Notes: a model not told the origin generated them from the letters alone. Shown: positions 45,380-54,403, counted from the first letter of the stretch. The stretch is DNA of 64,000 nucleotides from Alphaproteobacteria bacterium (GCA_028289285.1 JANQRF010000002.1:186001-250000); one strand, 5' to 3'. A program made the numbers and translations.

Positions 45380-46172
45380 AAATTTGACCTTTCATATAAA
45401 GGGCTGCCCGTCCTGTCATGAGAACACGATCCTCCTGAAGTTCGCATTTTAAAACGCCGCCGCGGGCAGAGGCTTGATAGGCTGTTAGTTTATCTTTCCC
45501 GAGTTTCTCGGCCCAGTAGGGGATCAGCGTACAATGCGCAGAGCCTGTCACCGGATCTTCCAAAACTGTGTCATCAGGGCAGAAAAAGCGTGAGATAAAA
45601 TCATAGCGCGGATCATCTGATTTTGCCGAGACGCTGACCCAGCGTTTACTTTTTGTAAGCATATTAAAGTCGGGCTGTATTTTGCGCACAGTTTCAGCAG
45701 AATCATAGATTAATAAAAGATCGCGCGCTTTATATGTCTCAATCGGCATTTCAGAAGACACAGCCTTCAATATGTCCTGATCAACTGTATCTGCATCTAT
45801 TGATGTTGGCGGACGTGCCGGGAAATCGAGTGTCAGGCCTTTTTCATTCTGCGTTACGGTCAGGTCTCCGGCTTGCCTGCTTTTGAAGATGATATTATCT
45901 CGGCCTGGATACAGAATATTTAAATAAACATAGGCACTGGCCAGGGTCGCATGCCCACAGAGATCGACTTCGTAGCTAGGCGTAAACCATCTAATGAAAG
46001 CATTGTCGCCATCTTCTAATATGTAGGCGGTTTCGGAGAGGTTATTTTCTTGTGCAATTTTTAAAAGGACATCATCCGGCAGCCATTCTGGCAGTGGAAC
46101 GACAGCTGCCGGGTTGCCGCCAAACACAGTATCTGTGAAGGCGTCAACCTGATAGATATCCAGCGTCGTCAT
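45372..46172 (-). CDS. PhzF-family isomerase/epimerase
   Basis: The 266-aa protein has the PhzF start (IYQVDAFTDTVFGGNPAAVV), the catalytic glutamate Glu47 in NNLSETAYIL, FTPSYEVDLCGHATLASAYV, and the second-lobe FCPDDTVLEDPVTGSAHCTL. PhzF-like enzymes resemble diaminopimelate epimerase; most have no known substrate. The start overlaps the cyclophilin gene stop by 1 base (TAATG), so the genes are coupled. No phenazine genes are nearby. Confidence 0.92.
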   Translation of the reverse strand: MTTLDIYQVDAFTDTVFGGNPAAVVPLPEWLPDDVLLKIAQENNLSETAYILEDGDNAFIRWFTPSYEVDLCGHATLASAYVYLNILYPGRDNIIFKSRQAGDLTVTQNEKGLTLDFPARPPTSIDADTVDQDILKAVSSEMPIETYKARDLLLIYDSAETVRKIQPDFNMLTKSKRWVSVSAKSDDPRYDFISRFFCPDDTVLEDPVTGSAHCTLIPYWAEKLGKDKLTAYQASARGGVLKCELQEDRVLMTGRAALYMKGQIYV

Positions 46173-46753
46173 TACTCCGCAGCAGGAGCAGTTTCGGCAG
46201 CATCAGACGCTGCGGCATCGGCTGCGACTTGCATTTTGACAATTTTATCCGGGTTTGCAGGGGGTTCGCCGCGTGTAATCGCATCGACATGTTCCATGCC
46301 ACTCGTGACCTGACCCCAGACCGTGTATTGATTATTCAGGAAGCTGCAATCATCAAAGCAGATAAACCACTGGGAGTTAGCACTGTCTGGATCGTTTGTC
46401 CGTGCCATACCGATCGCGCCACGCCCGAAATTATACTCATTAAATTCGGCCTGAAGGTCCGGCTTATCAGAGCCGCCTGTACCGGTTCCGGTCGGGTCTC
46501 CTGTCTGGGCCATAAAGCCGTCAATCACACGGTGAAAAACAAGCCCGTCATAAAACCCGTCGCGGGTCAGTTCTTTGATGCGCGCGACATGTTTTGGAGC
46601 AATATCAGGCATCATTTTAATCGTGACCTGTCCGCCTTTCAGATCAAGTAAAAGCGTATTTTCCGGGTCGGTATTTGCAGCGTCAGCAGAGGCAGTCATA
46701 ATAAGTAAGCTCCCAAGGATGAGGGTGAATGTTAAAAATGTTTGGCGGATCAT
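46172..46753 (-). CDS. ppiA: Exported cyclophilin-type peptidyl-prolyl isomerase
   Basis: A signal peptide (ending TASADA) precedes a cyclophilin domain with KMMPDIAPKHVARIKELT, FYDGLVFHRVIDGFMAQTGD, GSDKPDLQAEF, GAIGMARTNDPDSANSQWFI and FLNNQYTVWGQV. It catalyses cis-trans isomerisation of proline bonds in the periplasm. The tail is Ala/Glu-rich. The gene is first in a run of three (ppiA, phzF-like, alpha-glucosidase) joined by overlaps. An 8-base inverted repeat (ATATCTCA/TGAGATAT, 46752-46784) lies just upstream and may be an operator. Confidence 0.92.
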   Translation of the reverse strand: MIRQTFLTFTLILGSLLIMTASADAANTDPENTLLLDLKGGQVTIKMMPDIAPKHVARIKELTRDGFYDGLVFHRVIDGFMAQTGDPTGTGTGGSDKPDLQAEFNEYNFGRGAIGMARTNDPDSANSQWFICFDDCSFLNNQYTVWGQVTSGMEHVDAITRGEPPANPDKIVKMQVAADAAASDAAETAPAAE

Positions 46754-46784
46754 ATCTCATATCTCCAGTTTGAAAGTGAGATAT
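46752..46784. promoter_or_regulatory. Inverted repeat upstream of the cyclophilin gene
   Basis: ATATCTCA (46752-46759) and TGAGATAT (46777-46784) form an 8-bp inverted repeat with a 17-base gap. The left arm touches the start codon. Its role is unknown; an operator or a weak stem are both possible. Confidence 0.4.
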
Positions 46785-46829
46785 AACAGGTGCCACAGAG
46801 AAGGGCCGATTGCAAGAGAGGGGAAGGGG

Positions 46830-47027
46830 TTATTCAGCAGCGATCAGATCGGATTGCTTGTGCGTGGCCACCATATCCTTGACCATACATACACAGGATC
46901 CGCAACAGGGGGACTGGCCGCCGGAGCAGGCTTTATAGACATGAGCCGCGGATTTTTTCACGCTGTCATCTTGTAAAGCATTCTTGACGTCTTTATCCGT
47001 AAACGGATTGCACATGCAGACATACAT
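46830..47027 (-). CDS. bfd: Bacterioferritin-associated ferredoxin
   Basis: The 65-aa [2Fe-2S] protein has CMC at residues 4-6 (YVCMCNPF) and the later cluster SPCCGSCVC (Cys41, Cys42, Cys45, Cys47); Cys4, Cys6, Cys42 and Cys45 are the likely ligands. Bfd binds bacterioferritin and reduces its core to release iron. The gene for bacterioferritin lies 101 bases upstream in the same direction. An iron-box-like palindrome lies between them, so bfd probably has its own iron-responsive promoter. Confidence 0.93.
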   Translation of the reverse strand: MYVCMCNPFTDKDVKNALQDDSVKKSAAHVYKACSGGQSPCCGSCVCMVKDMVATHKQSDLIAAE

Positions 47028-47044
47028 AATGGAGGCATCCCTAA

Positions 47045-47094
47045 TTGAGAATCAATCTTATTCTCAAGTTACTCTAATTGAGACTTATTCGCAA
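47045..47094 (-). promoter_or_regulatory. Fur/Irr-like iron boxes upstream of bfd
   Basis: Positions 47045-47067 form an inverted repeat of TTGAGAAT and ATTCTCAA arms around a 7-base centre. A degenerate second copy (ATTGAGACTTATTCGCAA) follows at 47077-47094. TGAGAA...TTCTCA dyads are typical of Fur-family and other iron regulators. The site is 18 bases from the bfd start. Confidence 0.65.
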
Positions 47095-47128
47095 GTAGAA
47101 ACGGGCGGATTACAGATATATGTGTATT

Positions 47129-47620
47129 TTAGGCGCTTTCGCCTTCGCCCACGGGGCCAGAATTCAACTGGATGTAGCGCTCAATACCGATCTGCTTGAT
47201 AAGTTCTAGCTGCGTTTCCTGGTGGTCGTAATGACCCTCTTCCTCAGCGAGAATGCCTTTAAACAACTCAGCGGTGACATAATCCCCGGCTTTTTCAGCG
47301 GCAGCAATGCCAGCCTTATAATTTTCAATGCCCTGCATTTCCAGCTTCATATCGCATTCTATGATTTCCTGCACATCCTGTCCGATATAGAGCTTGCCGA
47401 GATCCTGCAGGTTCGGCAGGCCTTCAAGGAGCAAAATGCGCTGGATGAGTTTGTCCGCGTGCTGCATTTCCTCAATGCTTTCATCATATTCGTGCTTGGC
47501 AGCTTTTGTGACGCCCCAATCTTCAAGCATACGTGAATGCAGGAAATACTGGTTGATAGCAGTGAGCTCACCTTTCAGTGCCAGGTTCAAATATTTGATG
47601 ACTTCCTTATCGCCTTTCAT
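47129..47620 (-). CDS. bfr: Bacterioferritin
   Basis: The 163-aa subunit forms a 24-mer iron store. The ferroxidase ligands are all visible: Glu18, Glu51, His54, Glu94, Glu127 and His130. The haem ligand Met52 is present (EEMQHAD). The start MKGDKEVIKYLNLALKGELTAINQYF is typical. AGGAGA lies about 4 bases before the ATG. purB is immediately upstream (stop 9 bases away) in the same direction; bfd follows. Confidence 0.97.
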   Translation of the reverse strand: MKGDKEVIKYLNLALKGELTAINQYFLHSRMLEDWGVTKAAKHEYDESIEEMQHADKLIQRILLLEGLPNLQDLGKLYIGQDVQEIIECDMKLEMQGIENYKAGIAAAEKAGDYVTAELFKGILAEEEGHYDHQETQLELIKQIGIERYIQLNSGPVGEGESA

Positions 47621-47629
47621 GTGATCTCC

Positions 47630-48928
47630 TTAATGCAAAGCCCGATTAATGATTGCGTCCACGTGGCGCGTGTAACTTTCATAGGTAAATATACTCTCAA
47701 TCGCCCCTTTATCAAGATGCGCGGTCACCTCTTCATCCTGCAAGAGAAAGTCTTTGAGCGTTTTCTTACCCTTGCTTTCCCAGACTTTCATGGCATTGCG
47801 CTGAACGATTTTATAGGCGTCCTCCCGCGAGAGGCCAGCCTGGGTCAGGGCTAAAAGCGTTTTTTGTGAAAAGACAAGGCCGCCCATTTTTTCCAGATTA
47901 TCTTTCATTGTGTCCGGATAAACCAAAAGCTTATCAATCAGGCCTGTCAGGCGATGCAGGGCAAAATCAAGCGTGACACAGGCATCTGGGCCGATATTGC
48001 GCTCCACGGACGAATGCGAAATATCGCGTTCATGCCAGAGCGCCACATTTTCTAGCGCTGGCGTCACGGAAGAGCGCACAAGCCGGGCAAGCCCTGTCAG
48101 GTTTTCAGACAGGATCGGGTTACGCTTATGCGGCATGGCCGAGGACCCTTTCTGACCTTCCGAGAAAAACTCTTCAGCTTCACGGACCTCTGTGCGTTGC
48201 AGGTGACGGATTTCGACGGCCAGATTTTCAATCGAGGATGCAATGACACCAAGCGTACAAAAGAAAGTCGCATGCCGATCGCGTGGGATGACTTGCGTTG
48301 CGACCGTTTCAGCTTTCAGGCCAAGACGCTTTGCCACATAATCTTCAACCTGCGGATTGATTGTCGCATAGGTGCCGACGGCGCCCGAAATCGTACAGAC
48401 GGCGACTTCTTCGCGTGCGCGCTGCAGACGTTCTTTGGCACGTTTAAAGGCGGCATAATGCCCGGCCAGTTTCAGACCGAAGGTTGTCGGTTCGGCATGA
48501 ATGCCGTGCGAGCGTCCAATACAAAGTGTCTCTTTATGTTCAAGAATACGTTTTTTCAGTGCTGCCAGAAGTTGATCAAGGTCACGTAAAAGCAGGTCTC
48601 CTGCCTGTGTAAGCTGAACGGCAAAAGCCGTATCCACCACATCCGAACTGGTCATGCCCTGATGCACATAGCGGCTGTCCTCGCCAATATGTTCGGCAAC
48701 GGAAGTCAAAAAGGCGATGACATCATGTTTGACTTCTTTTTCAATCTCATCAATCCGGGCAACGTCAAAGCCGCCTTTATCCCGTAAGGTTTTGGGGACG
48801 CTAGCGGGGATCGTCCCGATCTCGGCCATTTTTTCACAGGCCAGGGTTTCAATCTCCAGCCAGATCTTGAACCGGTTTTCAGGTTCAAAAATATCGGCCA
48901 TTTCTTTACGGGTATAGCGTGGAATCAT
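47630..48928 (-). CDS. purB: Adenylosuccinate lyase
   Basis: PurB acts twice in purine synthesis, on SAICAR and on adenylosuccinate. The signature GSSAMPHKRNPI is complete. Also visible are RYVHQGMTSSDVVDTA (catalytic His region), SHGIHAEPTTFGLKLA and TISGAVGTYATINPQVE. I chose ATG 48928 (432 aa; MIPRYTRKEMADIF). The frame is open 36 codons further but those residues are not family-like. The best Shine-Dalgarno (GGAGG) lies about 17 bases upstream of this start, which is long. Confidence 0.96.
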   Translation of the reverse strand: MIPRYTRKEMADIFEPENRFKIWLEIETLACEKMAEIGTIPASVPKTLRDKGGFDVARIDEIEKEVKHDVIAFLTSVAEHIGEDSRYVHQGMTSSDVVDTAFAVQLTQAGDLLLRDLDQLLAALKKRILEHKETLCIGRSHGIHAEPTTFGLKLAGHYAAFKRAKERLQRAREEVAVCTISGAVGTYATINPQVEDYVAKRLGLKAETVATQVIPRDRHATFFCTLGVIASSIENLAVEIRHLQRTEVREAEEFFSEGQKGSSAMPHKRNPILSENLTGLARLVRSSVTPALENVALWHERDISHSSVERNIGPDACVTLDFALHRLTGLIDKLLVYPDTMKDNLEKMGGLVFSQKTLLALTQAGLSREDAYKIVQRNAMKVWESKGKKTLKDFLLQDEEVTAHLDKGAIESIFTYESYTRHVDAIINRALH

Positions 48929-49073
48929 GGAAATGTTGTAACAGAGCCTCCAAGCAAGAGAAAGGCCCAATCGCCCTGTTTTTAAAGCAAAATTCCAACA
49001 TATGTGGCAATGACTGGCTGCTATATTGCAAAACAACCATATTGTATGACTATATTCCTATAATACGAAGTAC

Positions 49074-50285
49074 TTAAGGACAGATTCTTCTTAAGTGATA
49101 ATTTTGACCGTTAAAATGAAGTTCGCAGTGCCCGGTTATATCAAGGGCAATATGCGTGATATCGGGGGTCTCACTGATTGTTATTTGAGCATTAGAGAAG
49201 CTGCCTGAAATAGACAAAGTCGCACTCAAGCGCATTGATGTTGGGATGTGGAAATAAGGCTTTCGTTGCTGATCACGATCTGCAGAAACAGAATCAATGA
49301 TGCAATCATGTCCGCACAACTCAATTTTTTGCTCAGTCTCATTCAAATTTTGTAAAGCGCGTTGCACGATTTGACGCTGAGCCTCAGACTCTATATCTGA
49401 ATGAATATAAGTCATGCCGTCCATATTTGAACTAAAGGCAATTTTTACATCTATGCCGAATTGTTTGGTTTTTGTTTCCCTTAGACCTTTAATGATACCC
49501 TCGGAATCACACGCAAGAAATTCTGCAGCTAAAATGGGAACAACCATGTGTTCATGTATAGTATCCTCTTTGGAGGTTTGCCTGCCGTTTACATGAACAA
49601 AAAGGTTATTATCAATAGATTCTGTTATAGCCCTCGAAGAGCGTTCTGATTGTCTCGAAGAAACTTTTACAATCCTGTCTGCCTCTCCAAAGTAAGCATG
49701 TTGTTTAAGTAATCGCCCTATAGGCACAGGGATAGCCACCATGTCTATCGCTTTCCTGTAAACAAGATGGTTGTCCGCAATCTCTCTGCGCAATCCTGTA
49801 AAATCACCCCAAAATTTATCTTGTGGTCTGGCTGCATGTTCAAACATAACCATATTCAGGTTTGAAGAATGCTCACCATTCAAATTACATTTTGCTTTAG
49901 GAAGTACTCCGTTTTTTTGCAAGCATGCGATTTCAGAGTAAGCATCCTCACTTACTACGGCCATTGCCTGAGACGGGCGATTATCTCTTGCAACAAAATT
50001 GATAACATAAATGAGTTGTTCGGATTCAGTTCTTTCAAAAAGAGTATCTCTGTTAGAGCGCCGCGCGAATTCACGTGTGTTTTCGCTTTGAAATCTGACG
50101 CCACGCCCTTCTTTGAGTAAAAAATCTTTATATGCCCTTGCCAGCCAGACAGGGACAACATATCCGATAATATGCTTGGCCTTGCCTTTTGTGTAAGGCA
50201 GAGACTCAAAGCTGTCTCCGGCGATGTGATCGCGTAGGGCTGGCCCATGCTTAGACAGCATACTTGTCGGAACATCTTGAAACAT
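49074..50285 (-). CDS. Hypothetical protein, 403 aa
   Basis: The product is large and soluble, with no signal peptide or membrane span. It has no motif that I can name. A C-terminal all-beta region (MRLSATLSISGSFSNAQITI; ITHIALDITGHCELHF) follows a mixed alpha/beta body. The gene is AT-richer than purB and the phosphatase gene on either side. A perfect palindrome lies 4 bases before the ATG and no Shine-Dalgarno is visible, so translation initiation may be controlled or the true start may be M9. Confidence 0.75.
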   Translation of the reverse strand: MFQDVPTSMLSKHGPALRDHIAGDSFESLPYTKGKAKHIIGYVVPVWLARAYKDFLLKEGRGVRFQSENTREFARRSNRDTLFERTESEQLIYVINFVARDNRPSQAMAVVSEDAYSEIACLQKNGVLPKAKCNLNGEHSSNLNMVMFEHAARPQDKFWGDFTGLRREIADNHLVYRKAIDMVAIPVPIGRLLKQHAYFGEADRIVKVSSRQSERSSRAITESIDNNLFVHVNGRQTSKEDTIHEHMVVPILAAEFLACDSEGIIKGLRETKTKQFGIDVKIAFSSNMDGMTYIHSDIESEAQRQIVQRALQNLNETEQKIELCGHDCIIDSVSADRDQQRKPYFHIPTSMRLSATLSISGSFSNAQITISETPDITHIALDITGHCELHFNGQNYHLRRICP

Positions 50286-50289
50286 GCGC

Positions 50290-50310
50290 TGTTTTAGCCA
50301 GGCTAAAACA
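50290..50310. promoter_or_regulatory. Palindrome ahead of the 403-aa gene
   Basis: TGTTTTAGCC and GGCTAAAACA flank a single central base. The stem ends 4 bases before the ATG of the 403-aa gene and 11 bases after the stop of the histidine phosphatase gene. It could end that transcript or act as an operator or translational block. Confidence 0.6.
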
Positions 50311-50321
50311 TTATTTCAATG

Positions 50322-50939
50322 TTATTTAGGCCGCAGGTTCCATTCCTGAACGCGCCAATTCTGACCATCATGGGCAAAGACACAAACCCCGCCCGTGGAA
50401 AGCTTGATGTCATGGGCGGCGGAGAAATTATCAAAATCGCCCGTGATATGCGGGGCGAAGCGGGCAATACCATTTGAGGTCACAACCATAACGCAGTCCT
50501 GTTCGTCACGCACGATGTGATCTGCAAAATCCACCCAGTTGCGGATAATATCCTCCGGGTTGACCTTCCAGCCATTGGGCACCGTGCCATTCTTGTTCCA
50601 GTTTTCGATTGCCTCTTCCCCGATACGGGCAATGACATCTTCTTCCGTTTTATTTTCATCCGGGCCGTAATCAATTTCTGTGAAGATATCGAGTGCATAA
50701 ACAGGCTCTTTATAGCCTGCCTCTTTGAGTGCCGTTTCTGCCGTCTGGCGGGTACGTTGTAAAGGTGAACAGTAGACAGCTTCCGGGTAGATTTGTTTAT
50801 CTTTCAGCCAGCGCCCAATCGCGCGCGCCTGGCCAAAGCCTTTTTCAACAAGCGGTAAATCTGTGCGGGCGCCGACACGGGTCGGAGTATCTTCCGGCCC
50901 GAATGTATTTCCATGGCGGCAAATGATGAGGAGAGTCAT
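50322..50939 (-). CDS. Histidine phosphatase family protein (phosphoglycerate mutase-like)
   Basis: The 205-aa product has the RHG motif at residues 8-10 (LIICRHGNT; His9 is the phosphorylated residue) and YCSPLQRTRQTAETAL with the second conserved region. EIDYG with the catalytic acidic residue and VTSNGIARF with an Asn in the last motif where His is usual (GHG/SHG) complete the fold. The changed last motif makes mutase activity uncertain. It overlaps kdsB by 4 bases, so the two are cotranscribed. Confidence 0.88.
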   Translation of the reverse strand: MTLLIICRHGNTFGPEDTPTRVGARTDLPLVEKGFGQARAIGRWLKDKQIYPEAVYCSPLQRTRQTAETALKEAGYKEPVYALDIFTEIDYGPDENKTEEDVIARIGEEAIENWNKNGTVPNGWKVNPEDIIRNWVDFADHIVRDEQDCVMVVTSNGIARFAPHITGDFDNFSAAHDIKLSTGGVCVFAHDGQNWRVQEWNLRPK

Positions 50940-51736
50940 GAAGCAGCTTTCAAAATACTTTCTGCGCGGGCGATATCTTCAGGACTGTCAATGCCTGCAC
51001 CTATTTTGCCTATATCAACCTCCAAAGCAATCGTATGAATGGGGATATCATTTTCAATCAGGCGGAGCTGTTCAAGGCCTTCCAGTTGCTCATAATGACC
51101 TTGCGGCAGAGAAACGAATTTTTTGAGAGCCTCCATTTTAAAGCCGTAAAAACCGATATGCTGACAAACAGGGGAGAATTCATTTTCAGCGCGCAGGTCT
51201 TTTTCTTTGCGTATGCCCGGCAGAATCTTTTTGGAAAACCAGAGTGCACGGCCGTCTTTATTTATAATTGCGGTTGTACCGCTAAACGGCGTTATTTTTT
51301 TCTGCTCCCGCAATGTATCCAGCTCTTCCCAGCGTAGATTAACAACAGGCGTAATGACCTGAATATCCGGGTTACTCTGAACAGCTTCGATCATTTTGCG
51401 TGGAGCATCTTTTGGTGTGAAGGGGGCATCGCCCTGCAGGCCAAGAACAAATTCCAAAGATGGGTCCAGTTTTTCGGCGGCCTCTAAAATGCGGTCCGAT
51501 CCGGTTGGATGGTCTGGAGATGTCATGATGCAGGGGACATCAATTTCTGCGCAGTGATCGGCAATACGGTCGTCTTCCGTGGCCACGGCAACCTGAACGT
51601 TTTCCAGTTTTGCCGCTGCAGATTTAGCAATATCGACGACACGCGACAGCATGGTTTGGTTCGCGATCATCGCCAAAGGCTTGCCCGGAAAGCGGGTCGA
51701 GCCGTAACGCGCCGGAATGATAATGGCGGATTTCAT
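50936..51736 (-). CDS. kdsB: 3-deoxy-manno-octulosonate cytidylyltransferase
   Basis: KdsB activates Kdo with CTP for lipopolysaccharide inner core. The nucleotide-binding start IIPARYGSTRFPGKPL, the VQVAVATEDDRIADHC segment, LGLQGDAPF (metal-binding Asp) and HIGFYGFKMEALKKFVSL are typical. Length 266 aa is slightly above average. It shows that the organism makes Kdo-containing LPS. The gene sits between a YejA-like binding protein gene and a histidine phosphatase gene. Confidence 0.95.
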   Translation of the reverse strand: MKSAIIIPARYGSTRFPGKPLAMIANQTMLSRVVDIAKSAAAKLENVQVAVATEDDRIADHCAEIDVPCIMTSPDHPTGSDRILEAAEKLDPSLEFVLGLQGDAPFTPKDAPRKMIEAVQSNPDIQVITPVVNLRWEELDTLREQKKITPFSGTTAIINKDGRALWFSKKILPGIRKEKDLRAENEFSPVCQHIGFYGFKMEALKKFVSLPQGHYEQLEGLEQLRLIENDIPIHTIALEVDIGKIGAGIDSPEDIARAESILKAAS

Positions 51737-51737
51737 C

Positions 51738-53549
51738 TTACTCTTTTGCCCACCACGTATCGGTGACGCCGGGCGTCAAGGGGGAGGTTCTTTCAGGGCG
51801 TTGAAGCTTCGACCAATAGGCGACACGGAAATGATCAATATGCCATTGCGGCACGACGTAATGTCCGGCGAGCAAAACACGGTCGAGCGCGCGGCAATGA
51901 TAAATCAGTTCGTCGCGGTTGGGGGCTTTAATGATGTCTTCAATCAGCGCGTCAATGGCCGGGTCTTTCAGGCCCAGATAATTACGTGAGCCTGGAATAT
52001 CGGCTTTGAAAGAGGCCCAGAAATCGCGCTGTTCATTGCCCGGTGAACTTGATTGCGCAACTGAGAGAACCGTCATGTCATAGTCGAAATCATTCATCCG
52101 GTTTTGATATTGCGCCGGGTCAAGGACACGGAAGGAAGCATCAATACCGATTCGTTTCAGGTTTGCAATAAAGGGAAGAACCCAGCGTTCAAACATCGGA
52201 TTGTTTTCAATGATTTCAAATTCAAGACGCTGCCCGGTCTCTTCATGCACGCGGATTTTGTCTTCGCCGACTTTGTAACCTGCTTCATCTAGAAGCTGCA
52301 TGGCTTTACGCAGATTGGCGCGGGCATTGCCGGAACCGTCTGTTTTCGGGGGATATGGTTTTGGATCAAAAACAGCCGGATCAAGCTTGTCTTTATATTG
52401 ATTAAGAATTTCAAGAACGCGGCCTCTCGGCGGACCGTCTTCTGCGGCGAGTTCCGAGTTTTCAAAAAAGCTATCCGAGCGTTTATAAGCGCCATAGGCA
52501 AATTGCTTATTCGACCAGTCAAAATCAAAGGCAAGCGCGACTGCCTTGCGGACAGCAATGTCCTGAAAAATGGCGCGGCGCTGGTTCATGAAAAAGCCCT
52601 GCATGCCCTGCGGGCGCTGATGCTTTAACTCTTCTTTTGTAATGCGGCCATCCTGTACGGGGGTAACGTCATAGCCCGTTTCCCAGAGCTTGGCAGTGTT
52701 TTCCGTGCGGTAATCATATTCTCCTGCAAAGAACGCTTCGAGCGCGACATTGCCATCCTTGTAATAATCAAAAATGATTTCACCAAAATTAAACCGCCCG
52801 CGATTAATAGCCAGGTCTTTGCCCCAGTAATCAGGATTGCGTTCATAGGTAATAGATCGGCCTGCCGTCACAGATTTCACTTTATAGGGGCCGCTGCCAA
52901 GCGGTGGCTCCAAAGATGTTTCCTGAAACGCTTTACCGTCCTGCGTCCAGTAATGCTTGGGGAGAACCGCAAGCTGGGAGAGGATAAGGGGAAGTTCCGC
53001 ATTATCTCCATTTGAAAATGTAAATTTTACGCGCCGCTCGGAGGTTGCTTCAACCTTTGTCACATCGCCGTAATAAGCTTTAAAAAACGGTGCGCCGTGT
53101 TCAATGAGTGTGTTGAACGTCCAGACAACGTCTTCTGCAGTGATTGGTTTACCATCTGCCCATGCGGCTTCCGGGCGCAGGTTAAACGCAACCCATGTAT
53201 TGTCGTCCGGCTTTTCAATCGTTTCAGCCAAAAGCCCGTACATGGAAAAAGGTTCATCCGTACTTTGTTCCATGAGTGCGTCATAGAGCAGTGATTGACC
53301 GATAAAGGTCACCCCGCTTGCCGGTGTCCCTTTGACGATAAAAGGATTGAGAGAGTCAAAGGTTCCAAGCGCAGAAAGTTTTAGCGTGCCTTGCTTTGGC
53401 GCCTCCGGGTTCACATAGTCAAAATGCGTAAAGCCGTCCTTATATTTGACCTCACCATGCATGGCGATGGCGGGCAGGGGCGTGACGTCGCTCTCAGCCA
53501 AAGCCGGAGATACAAAAAGGCAAAGAAGAAGCGCTAAATATCTTACCAT
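51738..53549 (-). CDS. YejA-like extracellular solute-binding protein (SBP family 5)
   Basis: A signal peptide (MVRYLALLLCLFVSPALA) precedes a 585-residue type-5 periplasmic binding protein. Typical segments are YVNPEAPKQGTLKLSALGTFDSLNPFIVKG, LRPEAAWADGKPITAEDVVWT and GSGPYKVKSVTAGRSITYERNPDYWG, with NYLGLKDPAIDALIEDII near the end. These match YejA, the binding protein of an ABC importer of oligopeptides and microcin C. No permease or ATPase genes are adjacent in the window, so its partners are elsewhere. Its start overlaps the upstream HAD gene stop. Confidence 0.93.
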   Translation of the reverse strand: MVRYLALLLCLFVSPALAESDVTPLPAIAMHGEVKYKDGFTHFDYVNPEAPKQGTLKLSALGTFDSLNPFIVKGTPASGVTFIGQSLLYDALMEQSTDEPFSMYGLLAETIEKPDDNTWVAFNLRPEAAWADGKPITAEDVVWTFNTLIEHGAPFFKAYYGDVTKVEATSERRVKFTFSNGDNAELPLILSQLAVLPKHYWTQDGKAFQETSLEPPLGSGPYKVKSVTAGRSITYERNPDYWGKDLAINRGRFNFGEIIFDYYKDGNVALEAFFAGEYDYRTENTAKLWETGYDVTPVQDGRITKEELKHQRPQGMQGFFMNQRRAIFQDIAVRKAVALAFDFDWSNKQFAYGAYKRSDSFFENSELAAEDGPPRGRVLEILNQYKDKLDPAVFDPKPYPPKTDGSGNARANLRKAMQLLDEAGYKVGEDKIRVHEETGQRLEFEIIENNPMFERWVLPFIANLKRIGIDASFRVLDPAQYQNRMNDFDYDMTVLSVAQSSSPGNEQRDFWASFKADIPGSRNYLGLKDPAIDALIEDIIKAPNRDELIYHCRALDRVLLAGHYVVPQWHIDHFRVAYWSKLQRPERTSPLTPGVTDTWWAKE

Positions 53550-54403
53550 GTAAAACCTTCCATAACATAAGTAGGCATGTGGGTTTGCCGTGCAATCAAA
53601 TCCTGTAAAGCCTTACTATCAACGGATTTTGTGGCAGGATCAAGGCCCAGCTCCTCACGATGGATTCCTGCCAAATTAAAAATACTGTCAATTCCAAAGG
53701 CTTGCGCGCCCGCGATATCGGTGTGAAAACTATCGCCGATGGCACAGATTTTTTCTTTCGGCAGATTGCCGATAAGATCATGTGCGCGTTCATAGACAGG
53801 CAGATGCGGTTTGCCGAAATAGGTGACGGGCCCACCCATTTCTTCATAGATTTTTGCAAAAGTACCCGCGCATTCATAAAGATGCTCGCCGACATGAACC
53901 ACCAGATCCGGGTTTGCACAGATCATAGGCGTTTTACGTGCTGCTGCTATTTTTAGGTTCTCTATGAGTTCCGCCTTGTGGGTCGGGCCTGTGCCCGGGA
54001 TTGCATTTAAAATAAAATCCGCCTTTTCAGGGCCGTCTGCTAAGTCTGTGCCCAGACCTGCTTTTAGTTCTTTCACGATCGTATTGCCGAGAAACCAGCA
54101 GTGCGGACCATAGTTTTCAACAAAGTCAGAGAGGGCTGCGTATGTTGCTTCACCGGAGGTCATGGCCGGCGGGGTAAGCTCCTCGGGCAAACCCATGGAA
54201 ATACATTGTCCGCGTGCACTTTCCGCACGGCGCGGCGAGTTTGATAAAAAGCACACGGCCTTGTTTTTATCTTTTAGGTTTTGAAGCGTACTTATTGTGT
54301 CCGGGTAAAGTTGAACACCGTTATGGATGACCCCGAACAGGTCGATGATAAACCCGTCATAACGGTTTGCTATTTCAGATAGGCCCTGAATGGTCTGGGT
54401 CAT
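53543..54403 (-). CDS. TIGR01459-type HAD phosphatase
   Basis: The 286-aa protein is a NagD-like HAD hydrolase. The nucleophile motif is IIDLFGVIHNG (Asp21), with motif II CFLSNSPRRA. The cap region follows, then the lysine of motif III in YFGKPHLPVYERA and motif IV CAIGDSFHTDIAGAQAFG. The DLFGV (in place of DxDGT) is usual for this subfamily. Substrate unknown. It overlaps pyrD by 4 bases and the YejA-like gene by 7, forming one operon with pgsA upstream. Confidence 0.92.
   Translation of the reverse strand: MTQTIQGLSEIANRYDGFIIDLFGVIHNGVQLYPDTISTLQNLKDKNKAVCFLSNSPRRAESARGQCISMGLPEELTPPAMTSGEATYAALSDFVENYGPHCWFLGNTIVKELKAGLGTDLADGPEKADFILNAIPGTGPTHKAELIENLKIAAARKTPMICANPDLVVHVGEHLYECAGTFAKIYEEMGGPVTYFGKPHLPVYERAHDLIGNLPKEKICAIGDSFHTDIAGAQAFGIDSIFNLAGIHREELGLDPATKSVDSKALQDLIARQTHMPTYVMEGFTW

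Noticed and set aside
47630..49036. Longer purB frame starting at 49036
   Set aside because: The 36 additional residues are Cys/Trp-rich and not family-like. MIPRYTRKEM is the usual PurB start.
49074..50285. 403-aa protein as an immunoglobulin-like or restriction-like effector
   Set aside because: Only a generic beta-rich C-terminus is visible; no catalytic motif supports such a call.
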